This document shows, piece after piece, positions 32,725 to 39,943 of a stretch of 40,137 nt of DNA (positions are counted from its first letter, which is position 1; every line of letters starts with the position of its first letter). Under the pieces are notes generated by a model that worked only from the letters and a program-made list of their open reading frames with translations, had not been told where the DNA came from and did no database searches. Source of the stretch: Helicobacteraceae bacterium (GTDB lineage: Bacteria; Campylobacterota; Campylobacteria; Campylobacterales; Sulfurimonadaceae); the NCBI GenBank assembly GCA_027859195.1, contig JAQIBF010000118.1:1-40137 (forward strand), in the 5' to 3' direction. A program made the position numbers and the translations under genes.

Positions 32725-34815
32725 TTAAAACCTGATTCTCAGTCCGGCATAGTAGGCTATTGGAGGAGCAACACGGATCGTCATATCAGTTTTCTCGTCT
32801 GCCAGTGCAGAAGAGTTTAGATTGACGAATTGATAATAGTTTTTGTTTAAGAGGTTGTCGATCCGTCCAAAGATCTCGAACATCTCGTTAAAGCGGTACT
32901 CCCCTCTCAGGTTCATAACGGCGTAGCCCGGCATTTCCTGGGCATTCGCTTCATCCGCGTAGTAGCTGCTTTTTGCGTAGACCTCTGCTGAGATCAAGGC
33001 TGCTTCAACCGGCTTGAAATGCAGCGTAAAGTCAATCATATGCTTTGAAGTCCGTGGAACACGGTTACCAGAGAGGTCTTTTCGCTCATAGGTTGCCGTC
33101 AACGGTCTATATGGACCGTCCGGATCTTCGGTGATCTGTTGCGACAGTGTATAACTGGTAAAGACTGCATCAAGATAGGTGTAGGCCAGATCGAACGAGA
33201 ACATCCTGCTTCTGTCACTGTTCATCGCCAGTTCGAAACCTCGGCTTTGCATATCGCCTACATTGTCATAATTGCTCTCATTTTCATCGTCGGAAGTGAT
33301 GTAGTTACCCGCAATCCTACCGATGTAATCTTTTCTGTCGAGCTGATAGATCGACGCATTATAAAAAAGCGTTTCGATCCTGCCGTTTGTTTTGATCTGA
33401 CCTCGTGCCCCCAATTCATAGTTGTAGGTCGTCTCGACGCCGATCTCCGAAGGGATATCCAGCGAAGGATCAGCTGCCAAAGCAACATTGTTCACACTCG
33501 TTTGATAGGCGGTCGGAGTTCTAAAACCTGTCGAGAAGTTGACGTACAAGGCGTTCTTTGAAGTGAGCGCATAGTTAAGACCTGCACGGTATGAAGGGAC
33601 TTTATAGGTCGGGCTGACATTGTTCGTACTGTCGACATTGTCAATATATTCTTGCCCGATATAGTCGTATCGAAAGTTGAACGTTGTGGTCAGGCGTTCA
33701 GTCACTTGCAAAATGAACTCGGTGTAGACAGCATTAATAGCTTCTTTTGTCTCATAATCGCTGGTTAACGTTCCGTCAGCAGCCAAATATCGTAACTCAT
33801 CCGTCGTGTTTCGCTGCAGATCAACACCGCCCATTACCGCGAGCGGACCAAAAGCCGTTCGGTATTCGCCTTTACCCCCGTCCTGGTTCCACACTTCGTT
33901 TGCATCATATTTCAGACGTGCCGATTTGTAGCTTTTATCATCCCGGTACTTATGCAGCATCAGCATCAGGTTCGACTCTTCGCCGAAGTCTTTTGAATAG
34001 CTCACAAACCCTTTGATCAGGTCACTGTCATAATAGCCCGTGTAGGAGTATTCTCCTACACTTTTCGGGTTTTCCTCCGCTTCGATTGTGCCGCTTACGC
34101 TGTTGCCGTCTCCTGTTTTACGGTTGGTATAATCAAGACCGACGGTGACATCGCTTGTATCATCAATGTAGTAGGTATATTTTCCGTTGGCCGATTTGAT
34201 CGTCGCATAGGCATCATCCCAGTAGCCGTCGGTGTCTCTGTAGCTTGCCTGAAGCTGCAGTGCCGAATTCCCGAAACTCTGGTTCGTCGTCGCCAATATG
34301 CGTTTTGAATTAAAACTTCCCACTTCGCCCTCTATCTTCGAAGCGCTTTTACCTTTCGGTTTTTTCGTGGTAATGACGATTGCACCGGCAAGCGCATCGT
34401 TTCCGTAGAGGTACGAGGCCCCGCCCTTGATCACCTTGATTGATTCGATATTATCAAGGTCGACATTGATCCGGCCTGCCGTCTCCTGCACAGGAACCCC
34501 GTCAATAACGACCGCCACACCCGGTTTCTCACCCATGTAATTCTGGTTATCAATACCCCTGATATGTATTTTTACCTCACCCGTACCCACGTTGGAGAGG
34601 GTAACACCCGGGACACCGGCAAGAATATCACCGAGGGACTTCGGATTGATCTCTTCGACCTCTTTACCGCTGATGACAGCGACGTTTGAGACCTCTGTTT
34701 TTGTATCAAGCTTATCGTCGATCGTTGACGATTCGACCTGAATGGTCCCCAAATCTGCTGCGGCAAGATTGATCGCCAGTGCACATACCGCTGAAAAATA
34801 GATTGTTTTCTTCAT
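32725..34815 (-). CDS. TonB-dependent outer membrane receptor
   Basis: A 696-residue receptor. A signal peptide (about 1-20) is followed by the TonB box LGTIQVESS near residue 22-30. The plug domain (about 40-155) has VSNVAVISGKEVEEINPKSL, PGVTLSNVGTG and IKVIKGGASYLYGNDALAG. The 22-strand barrel ends in YYAGLRIRF with the terminal Phe needed for assembly. The barrel region FSTGFRTPTAYQ is typical of siderophore, heme and metal-complex receptors, but the ligand cannot be named from sequence. It heads the operon down to the activase. AAGGGGAG precedes the ATG, and a TTAACA box lies 53 bases upstream. Confidence 0.92.
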   Translation of the reverse strand: MKKTIYFSAVCALAINLAAADLGTIQVESSTIDDKLDTKTEVSNVAVISGKEVEEINPKSLGDILAGVPGVTLSNVGTGEVKIHIRGIDNQNYMGEKPGVAVVIDGVPVQETAGRINVDLDNIESIKVIKGGASYLYGNDALAGAIVITTKKPKGKSASKIEGEVGSFNSKRILATTNQSFGNSALQLQASYRDTDGYWDDAYATIKSANGKYTYYIDDTSDVTVGLDYTNRKTGDGNSVSGTIEAEENPKSVGEYSYTGYYDSDLIKGFVSYSKDFGEESNLMLMLHKYRDDKSYKSARLKYDANEVWNQDGGKGEYRTAFGPLAVMGGVDLQRNTTDELRYLAADGTLTSDYETKEAINAVYTEFILQVTERLTTTFNFRYDYIGQEYIDNVDSTNNVSPTYKVPSYRAGLNYALTSKNALYVNFSTGFRTPTAYQTSVNNVALAADPSLDIPSEIGVETTYNYELGARGQIKTNGRIETLFYNASIYQLDRKDYIGRIAGNYITSDDENESNYDNVGDMQSRGFELAMNSDRSRMFSFDLAYTYLDAVFTSYTLSQQITEDPDGPYRPLTATYERKDLSGNRVPRTSKHMIDFTLHFKPVEAALISAEVYAKSSYYADEANAQEMPGYAVMNLRGEYRFNEMFEIFGRIDNLLNKNYYQFVNLNSSALADEKTDMTIRVAPPIAYYAGLRIRF

Positions 34816-34855
34816 ATACTCCCCTTATCTATAGTAATTTAAAGATAGAAGAAGT

Positions 34856-34884
34856 CTAATAAAAAAGTGTTATTTTTATGTTAA
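34856..34884 (-). promoter_or_regulatory. tandem TTAACA-type box before the TonB receptor operon
   Basis: On the minus strand TTAACA-TAAAA-ATAACA (complement of 34868-34884). A -10-like TATTAG follows six bases later (complement of 34856-34861); TATCTT 20 bases after the box is an alternative. The box-to--10 distance differs from the 14 bases at other sites. Confidence 0.6.
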
Positions 34885-35031
34885 TTTTAACTATTGAACT
34901 AATTTATATTTTAAATGTGAGTTTAATATAATGTCAATTTAAACGGAAAACGTGAAATTGATCTCTAAAATGGATGGCACAACGACAATATGCACTTCTC
35001 TCGCTTCGAGGAGACCCTTGCAATCTGCATA

Positions 35032-35060
35032 TTAACATTCTCTTAACAGAGTCCTATTAT
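35032..35060 (+). promoter_or_regulatory. TTAACA tandem box before the cytochrome c gene
   Basis: TTAACA-TTCTC-TTAACA (35032-35048) is a perfect repeat with an 11-bp period. TATTAT (35055-35060) follows after six bases, the same spacing as at the divergent TonB receptor promoter, then AGGAGG at 35075-35080 and the ATG at 35087. Confidence 0.65.
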
Positions 35061-35086
35061 GATGTTGATATATCAGGAGGACCCTT

Positions 35087-35491
35087 ATGAAAAAAATTGC
35101 AACACTGCTCTTAGTGAGCCTATCGCTCTTCGCAGCTGACGGCTATAAAGTCTATCAGGACAACTGCGCCAAATGTCATATTGAGATGATCTCAAAAGCT
35201 GAGACACTTCAAAAGTTCAAGACCCTGAAAGCGCCCCCTATGATCGAAGTCTCTAAACAGCTCAAAAATACTATCATCATCCGCAGTGAAGATGACGAGG
35301 TACACCGTTTTGTGACGATCGCTTTTATAAAAGAGTACATTCAAAACCCATCCATCGACTATTTTATGTGCAATGCCGGTGCCGTAGACCTTTTTGGCGT
35401 TATGCCCGCGCAGTCCCGTCTCAGTGAAGAGGAGCGCCAAGCCGTTGCCGAGTGGATCTATGATCGTTATGAAGACGTTGACTTTAACTAA
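35087..35491 (+). CDS. periplasmic monohaem cytochrome c
   Basis: A 134-residue class I-type cytochrome c. A signal peptide (about residues 1-16) is followed by the heme motif CAKCH (Cys27, Cys30, His31). The likely axial Met is Met106 in LFGVMPAQSRLS. An extra Cys95 is present. LSEEERQAVAEWIYD is the usual terminal helix. It is transcribed divergently from the TonB receptor and is followed 39 bases later by the DUF4405 gene, a membrane partner that may carry heme. It probably carries electrons in the periplasm for the same system. Confidence 0.88.
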   Translation: MKKIATLLLVSLSLFAADGYKVYQDNCAKCHIEMISKAETLQKFKTLKAPPMIEVSKQLKNTIIIRSEDDEVHRFVTIAFIKEYIQNPSIDYFMCNAGAVDLFGVMPAQSRLSEEERQAVAEWIYDRYEDVDFN

Positions 35492-35530
35492 GCACGCTTC
35501 AACTACAATAATGGTCATAAAGGGGTTGCA

Positions 35531-36355
35531 ATGTCTGAAAAAATAGTAGTTAAAAAAATCGTCTCCTTGACCCTCTCCTTCTCTTTTTTAGTCATGAGCC
35601 TTACCGGCATCATGCTCTTTATCGTGCCAAAAGGAAAGGTCGCTTACTGGGCGAACTGGAAGATGTTCGGACTGACAAAGACGCAGTATGCCGACATCCA
35701 TATCACCTCGATGATCCTTTTTATTGTGATCACCGTCTGGCATATCTATTACAACTGGAAACCCCTCATAAGCTACCTCAAAAACAGTACAAAACAGATC
35801 ACCTTCTTTAAGAAAGAGCTCCTGATCGCATTGCTACTCAACGCACTTTTTGTAGCAGGTGCACTAATGGCATTTCAACCCTTTAAAACCGTGCTGGATA
35901 TCAACGAAGGGATCAAAACATACTGGGAGAAGCAGTATGGGTCACCCCCTTTCGGTCACGCTGAAGAGTCCTCTTTTAAAGCCTTTTCTCAACAGATCGG
36001 TATCGATTTCGACAAGGCAACGGCACTGTTGAAAGAGAAAGGAATCACGGTCGAAAACAACAAGCAGACGCTTCAGCAGATCGCGGAGCAAAACGGTATT
36101 TCGGCGAAAGATATCTATGAGAGCATCAAACCGCAACAGAGCAAAACGGGTTCAGAGGTCACCTCTCTCGGACGGCGTTCGCTTGAAGAGCTGGCCGGTA
36201 TGGAAATGATCGACCTTGAGATGTCACTGCAATTTTTACAGAAACAAGGGTTTGACGCAACGCCTGAGAGTAAAGTGCGAGAAGCGGCCAACGCACTTGG
36301 TCTTACACCCTACACTTTGTTTGAACAATTAAAGGCCCTAAAACAAGGAGAGTAA
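35531..36355 (+). CDS. DUF4405 membrane protein with two repeated C-terminal domains
   Basis: A 274-residue protein. Three to four membrane helices lie in residues 8-125. His57 (YADIHITS) and His71 (VWHIYYNW), spaced 14 apart in the DUF4405 region, could ligate heme b as in membrane cytochromes. From about residue 145 two similar units of roughly 55 residues follow. The first includes SFKAFSQQIGIDFDKA and NGISAKDIYESIKP; the second SLEELAGMEMIDLEMS and LGLTPYTLFEQLKA. These look like an internal duplication of a small helical domain. AAAGGGG precedes the ATG. It is in one unit with the cytochrome c gene and followed by a strong terminator. Confidence 0.8.
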   Translation: MSEKIVVKKIVSLTLSFSFLVMSLTGIMLFIVPKGKVAYWANWKMFGLTKTQYADIHITSMILFIVITVWHIYYNWKPLISYLKNSTKQITFFKKELLIALLLNALFVAGALMAFQPFKTVLDINEGIKTYWEKQYGSPPFGHAEESSFKAFSQQIGIDFDKATALLKEKGITVENNKQTLQQIAEQNGISAKDIYESIKPQQSKTGSEVTSLGRRSLEELAGMEMIDLEMSLQFLQKQGFDATPESKVREAANALGLTPYTLFEQLKALKQGE

Positions 36356-36425
36356 AGCAGTTGTAGAGAGATCTCTACCGCACACTACTTTCACACTATT
36401 TGGCTCTATACTTCAATTATGAAAG

Positions 36426-36462
36426 CGAGAAAGAGCTTCACTCCGCTCTTTCTCGTCTTTCT
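36426..36462 (+). terminator. strong rho-independent terminator after the cytochrome c-DUF4405 unit
   Basis: CGAGAAAGAGC (36426-36436) pairs perfectly with GCTCTTTCTCG (36445-36455), an 11-pair stem with an eight-base loop, followed by TCTTTCTTTATTT. A smaller hairpin, GTAGAG-AGAT-CTCTAC (36363-36378), lies eight bases after the stop. Confidence 0.85.
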
Positions 36463-36800
36463 TTATTTCATTTTAGTTTACATCCACACCTAAATCCTTG
36501 TCATTTTTTACGAGGCGGAATTTAGTTTCGTCTCGCATTGCGCTGTTGGCGCTTATCATTTTATGGCAGGGAGACTGTTCAAAATATCAATATTCACGTC
36601 CTCCACATCATTACGTTTTTGTCGTATTGCAGTTAAGCGATTGCCCTTCTCCTTAACGTTACATTTATACGGAGGAAACAAACTATTCCACGATATCACC
36701 TATTGAACCATCAGAAACAGATGGAGAAGAGACAACGATAAAAATGTTGCAATGATATGTTTAGTAATTGAAATTTTAACCGCTATTCACATTCTTAGAA
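36463..36800. other. gene-free stretch between terminator and HPP gene
   Basis: About 340 bases with no convincing gene. Only short reading frames occur and none has a ribosome site together with a recognisable product. It is the 3' side of the HPP-family gene on the minus strand and lies after the terminator on the plus strand. It could hold degraded coding sequence, but I could not match any. Confidence 0.4.
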
Positions 36801-37361
36801 TTAAAACCAATAACGTGGATAGTGTCTTTTTGGGTTTGCTGACATGTTATTAATGACTAGACCAATAATAAGCAATATTACTGAATCAAGCAATACAGGT
36901 GACAAAACGAACCAATACCCGAGTTGATGTGTTTGCGGGCTTCCTACAATAGCGACTAAAGCAGTTGCTCCTCCCGGTGGGTGAAGTGTATTTGTCAAAT
37001 ACATAACAACAATAGATAAAGAGACTGCAATTGCACTTAACGTTGGGATGTCAAAAGGTAAAAACTTATAAATAGTTATACCGATTATAGTAGAGAGGAT
37101 ATGACCGCCTAAAAAATTACGAGGTTGGGAAAACTCTGCCTGTGGCGCTGCATATATTAAGACGGATGAAGCACCAAATGAACCTAAAAGGAAAAGCGCA
37201 TCAGTGTGGTCAGTATTGACAAGATCATTGACGATTGCAATCGTATATATGCCAATAAACGCGCCCAGCCAGGACCAAAGGACTTTAGAAAATGGTCGTT
37301 TAGGGTGATGCTGCCGACCACCTTTCATTCTTTTAAAATAGACAAATAACCTATGTTTCAT
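36801..37361 (-). CDS. HPP-family membrane protein
   Basis: About 186 residues of the HPP family, named for the His-Pro-Pro motif seen here in TLHPPGGATALVAI. Four to five membrane helices run between residues 28 and 175. GSFGASSVLIYAAP and SQPRNFLGGHILS are also typical. Family members have been linked to nitrite transport in chloroplasts and cyanobacteria; the substrate here is unknown. A GTG at 37364 gives one more residue and sits at a better distance from AGGAG, so it is an alternative start. It is divergent from the COX4-like remnant and globin gene. Confidence 0.85.
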   Translation of the reverse strand: MKHRLFVYFKRMKGGRQHHPKRPFSKVLWSWLGAFIGIYTIAIVNDLVNTDHTDALFLLGSFGASSVLIYAAPQAEFSQPRNFLGGHILSTIIGITIYKFLPFDIPTLSAIAVSLSIVVMYLTNTLHPPGGATALVAIVGSPQTHQLGYWFVLSPVLLDSVILLIIGLVINNMSANPKRHYPRYWF

Positions 37362-37414
37362 CACAGTTATGACTCCTTGAAGTGTATGGATAAAAATTCA
37401 ACTTCAATTTCTAA

Positions 37415-37696
37415 TCACTTTGCTCTCAATGTACCGTTAAAATTTATATACAGCTTGTATCTTATGCTTATTGGTCACCTCATCCTCTATTTACGGATCA
37501 GATATATGCATATTTTACCGCCATTATACTCGCAAGTACATTTGTCAAAGGCCAACTGGTGATCGATCATTTTATGGGACTACAGGTTGTCAGATTAAAA
37601 TACAGACTTATCCCTGCCCTTTGGTTAACTCTTGTATTATTTCAATTGAAGGTGCTACTATTATCCAAACGGTGTGTAATGGGAGTTATGCGTTGA
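37415..37696 (+). pseudogene. remnant of a cytochrome c oxidase subunit IV / NorF-like gene
   Basis: This stop-to-stop frame has no ATG, GTG or TTG in its first half, yet reads a convincing membrane sequence. YFTAIILASTFVKGQLVIDH is followed by FMGLQVVRLKYRLIPALWLT. K-x-x-L-V-x-x-x-FM-x-L followed by an Arg and Trp helix is the core of the prokaryotic COX4/NorF family. The first helix is not readable in the same frame; a hydrophobic stretch lies in another frame just upstream (IYSLYLMLIGHLILYL, from about 37448), so a frameshift is likely. It ends 21 bases before the globin gene and was probably cotranscribed with it. Confidence 0.5.
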
Positions 37697-37717
37697 TCTT
37701 TCAAAAAAGGAGTTGTT

Positions 37718-38623
37718 TTGCAACAATATACGGAGATAAAGCGACATTATAAGTTCACAGAAGAGGATGCACAGATCCTGCACGACCTTCAACCCAGAAT
37801 GGAACGGCTGGCAGATGAGTTCATAGACGGATTCTACGACTATATCTGGGGTTTCGGCAAGACGGCCCAGTTCCTGAAAAACAAGGTCATCATCGCACAC
37901 CACCGCAAAAAGATCAAAGAGTGGTTTGTCAATCTCTTTTGCGGTAATTACGAGATGTCCTATTTTACATATCTGTATAAAATAGGCGAGATCCATGTCA
38001 AGATCGGTCTGCCTACGCATTATGTCAACTCCGCTTTTACGTTTGTAAGAACCTTTGTCTTAAAAAATATCGAAGCAAACTTTGAAGAGAAAGCACAGCA
38101 TCTCAAAGAGATCGGCGCCGTTGAAAAGATCATAGATATGAACCTTGACGCACTCACCAGCTCTTATCGCGAAGAGGAGCTCAGCCGATTTCTCTCCATG
38201 TCGAAATTTGAAAAGATGATCTTGTCCGGACTTAAAAAGTTCAACTCCTATATCAATTTTTTCTTAGCCGGCGCGTTGGCCCTTGTAGCATTTTTTGCGA
38301 TCAGTCTCTTTGTTTATGACATCTACCTGCTCTTCTTTTCCGATATAGGTATAGAAAAAGGGATCTTGACCGTTTTGGGGAGCCTGTTGGTCCTATGGGC
38401 AGCAATAGAGTTGATCCATGAAGAGATAAAGCATCTCCAGGGCAAAGGGTTTGCCATCGGTGCCTTTATTATGCTGGCGATGGCCGCACTTATCAGAAAA
38501 GTGTTGATCTACTCTCTCTCCTCAGAAAAAGGCGAAGAGTTACTGATCATTGGGGCTGTCATAGTAGGTTTGGCGATCTCATACTGGCTGGTAGGGGCCA
38601 AGAAGAGAACGACTATAGAGTAG
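37718..38623 (+). CDS. protoglobin fused to a PsiE-like membrane domain
   Basis: A 301-residue protein. Residues 8 to about 160 form a protoglobin/globin-sensor domain: YKFTEEDAQILHDLQPRM, then FIDGFYDYIWG, and the proximal heme ligand His93 in IGEIHVKIGLPTHYV. Residues of about 185-295 contain four membrane helices resembling the PsiE family, with LWAAIELIHEEIK, AALIRKVLIY and a final helix. Globin-coupled sensors usually carry kinase, cyclase or methyl-accepting outputs, so a PsiE-like output is uncommon. The frame starts at TTG (37718) behind AAGGAG (37707-37712); no in-frame ATG fits. It likely binds O2, NO or CO at the membrane. It is convergent with the LpxR gene. Confidence 0.78.
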   Translation: MQQYTEIKRHYKFTEEDAQILHDLQPRMERLADEFIDGFYDYIWGFGKTAQFLKNKVIIAHHRKKIKEWFVNLFCGNYEMSYFTYLYKIGEIHVKIGLPTHYVNSAFTFVRTFVLKNIEANFEEKAQHLKEIGAVEKIIDMNLDALTSSYREEELSRFLSMSKFEKMILSGLKKFNSYINFFLAGALALVAFFAISLFVYDIYLLFFSDIGIEKGILTVLGSLLVLWAAIELIHEEIKHLQGKGFAIGAFIMLAMAALIRKVLIYSLSSEKGEELLIIGAVIVGLAISYWLVGAKKRTTIE

Positions 38624-38644
38624 ACGGTCAGGATAAAACGAGGG

Positions 38645-39664
38645 TCAGAACTTCCACAGCAGTGATGCCGCACCGTAGGAGAGCGTGTTGGCTGAAGGTT
38701 CAGAGAGTGAAAATTTTATCTGCTTTGTGAGCGAGAGTTCCAGATCGTGGAAGTAAAAGCTGAAAGAGAGGAGCGTTTCGCCCAGAAAGGACTCTCTTTG
38801 AACATTATAGTCGCTATCGGCATCGGTGACATAAAAGTAGCCGACCCCGTTAAGCGCAAGACCAAGATTGACCGACCAGCCGAACTTTTCGGAGCTCTGC
38901 TGCAGTCCCAAAAGGGCACTGTCACCGATGACATCGGAATAGAAAGCGTTAAAGTTGTTTGGATAGTTGCTGCCAATACGCCAAACAGCTCTGACGACTG
39001 CACCGCTATAGAAGTTTCCAAGCTGGGCCCCGTAACTTCCGATAACGTCAGAAGAGAGACCGTACCCTACCTTTTTTTGCCATAGCCTGCTGCCATGGTC
39101 GTAGGTGATGGCAGCGGTCAGGTGGTTGCCCAGTTGAGTATCCCATCCTTTCGGTTGAGTGCTGTGCGTCAATCGATGAAATAACTTCTGTACGGCAGCT
39201 GCACCTGAGAGCGGACCGACGATTCCCAGTTGAAGTTTATATTCGTCATAGCTGTCGGCATCATATTCGAATAAAAAAAATGAAAATGCAAGATGCCCGG
39301 TATAGGGGATGTCCTCGTAATCCGCTTCGGTAGCTGTAATATTCTGGGGAGTGAACATCATCTGATGGATACTAAAACCGGCATTATGCTCTTTTTTCGG
39401 CTCCAAATGCAGAAAAGGAACAGTGTCTACCGCTCCATACATAAGCTCAGTGTAGCCGCTCTCTACATCTTTTTGCTGTGGGTCATCCATCCATCCAAGA
39501 CGTACGCCGTTGGTGTAGTGCTTATCGGTTCCGGCAAACAGGTCATTTTCAAAGAGAAGGGAGAGGGTGTCGCTCTTCAGCGGCGTGGTCAAAAACAGTA
39601 CACAGGCAAATAGCAGATAGAAAGAGTGAGATGAAGAAGGGGTGCTCCGGGTGAACAGTGGCAT
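38645..39664 (-). CDS. LpxR-type lipid A deacylase (DUF2219) outer membrane protein
   Basis: About 339 residues. A signal peptide is followed by LSLLFENDLFAGTDKHYTNG, which matches the LpxR/DUF2219 opening with its catalytic Asn and Asp region and the YTNGVRLGW motif. The rest is a beta barrel ending in SLLWKF. LpxR removes the 3' acyloxyacyl chains of lipid A in the outer membrane. The frame also has an ATG at 39694, but the predicted -10 box ends two bases before it, so transcription would begin inside that first stretch. I therefore choose the ATG at 39664, preceded by AGAGAG. A TTAACA box upstream ties it to the local regulon. Confidence 0.82.
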   Translation of the reverse strand: MPLFTRSTPSSSHSFYLLFACVLFLTTPLKSDTLSLLFENDLFAGTDKHYTNGVRLGWMDDPQQKDVESGYTELMYGAVDTVPFLHLEPKKEHNAGFSIHQMMFTPQNITATEADYEDIPYTGHLAFSFFLFEYDADSYDEYKLQLGIVGPLSGAAAVQKLFHRLTHSTQPKGWDTQLGNHLTAAITYDHGSRLWQKKVGYGLSSDVIGSYGAQLGNFYSGAVVRAVWRIGSNYPNNFNAFYSDVIGDSALLGLQQSSEKFGWSVNLGLALNGVGYFYVTDADSDYNVQRESFLGETLLSFSFYFHDLELSLTKQIKFSLSEPSANTLSYGAASLLWKF

Positions 39665-39695
39665 TTTACACTCTCTGGCATTGGCACTTTTCATG

Positions 39696-39732
39696 GATAT
39701 ATCTTAGATCTTCTCTGTTAACCAAACGTTAA
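39696..39732 (-). promoter_or_regulatory. tandem TTAACA-type box plus -10 of the LpxR gene
   Basis: On the minus strand TTAACG-TTTGG-TTAACA (complement of 39716-39732), then 14 bases, then TATATC (complement of 39696-39701). The same spacing is found at the exbB, DUF2202 and response regulator promoters. Confidence 0.6.
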
Positions 39733-39943
39733 AATAGCCTATCGCCTGCCGTGTCATATGTTTTTTTAACGTTGCGTTCTATGTATAGACGTACATTTTA
39801 TCCAAAGCGATCTGCTTATACCGCTTCTGTTTTCATTGTCTGTAATGAAACAAACGCTCTCGAGCCATCCCGATATCAAGATCTTTATCTTAAAAGCGGC
39901 CAACAGATCTGTCGGGTCTGCTTTGCTCGCGATGTATAAGAGG

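Noticed and set aside
34816-35086. Fur box between the TonB receptor and cytochrome c genes
   Set aside because: The AT-rich sequence has no good GATAATGATAATCATTATC-like match; the TTAACA boxes explain the repeats better.
37353-37562. 69-residue plus-strand ORF starting inside the HPP gene
   Set aside because: Its start overlaps the HPP gene and it shows no known domain; the conserved COX4-like core is in a different frame.
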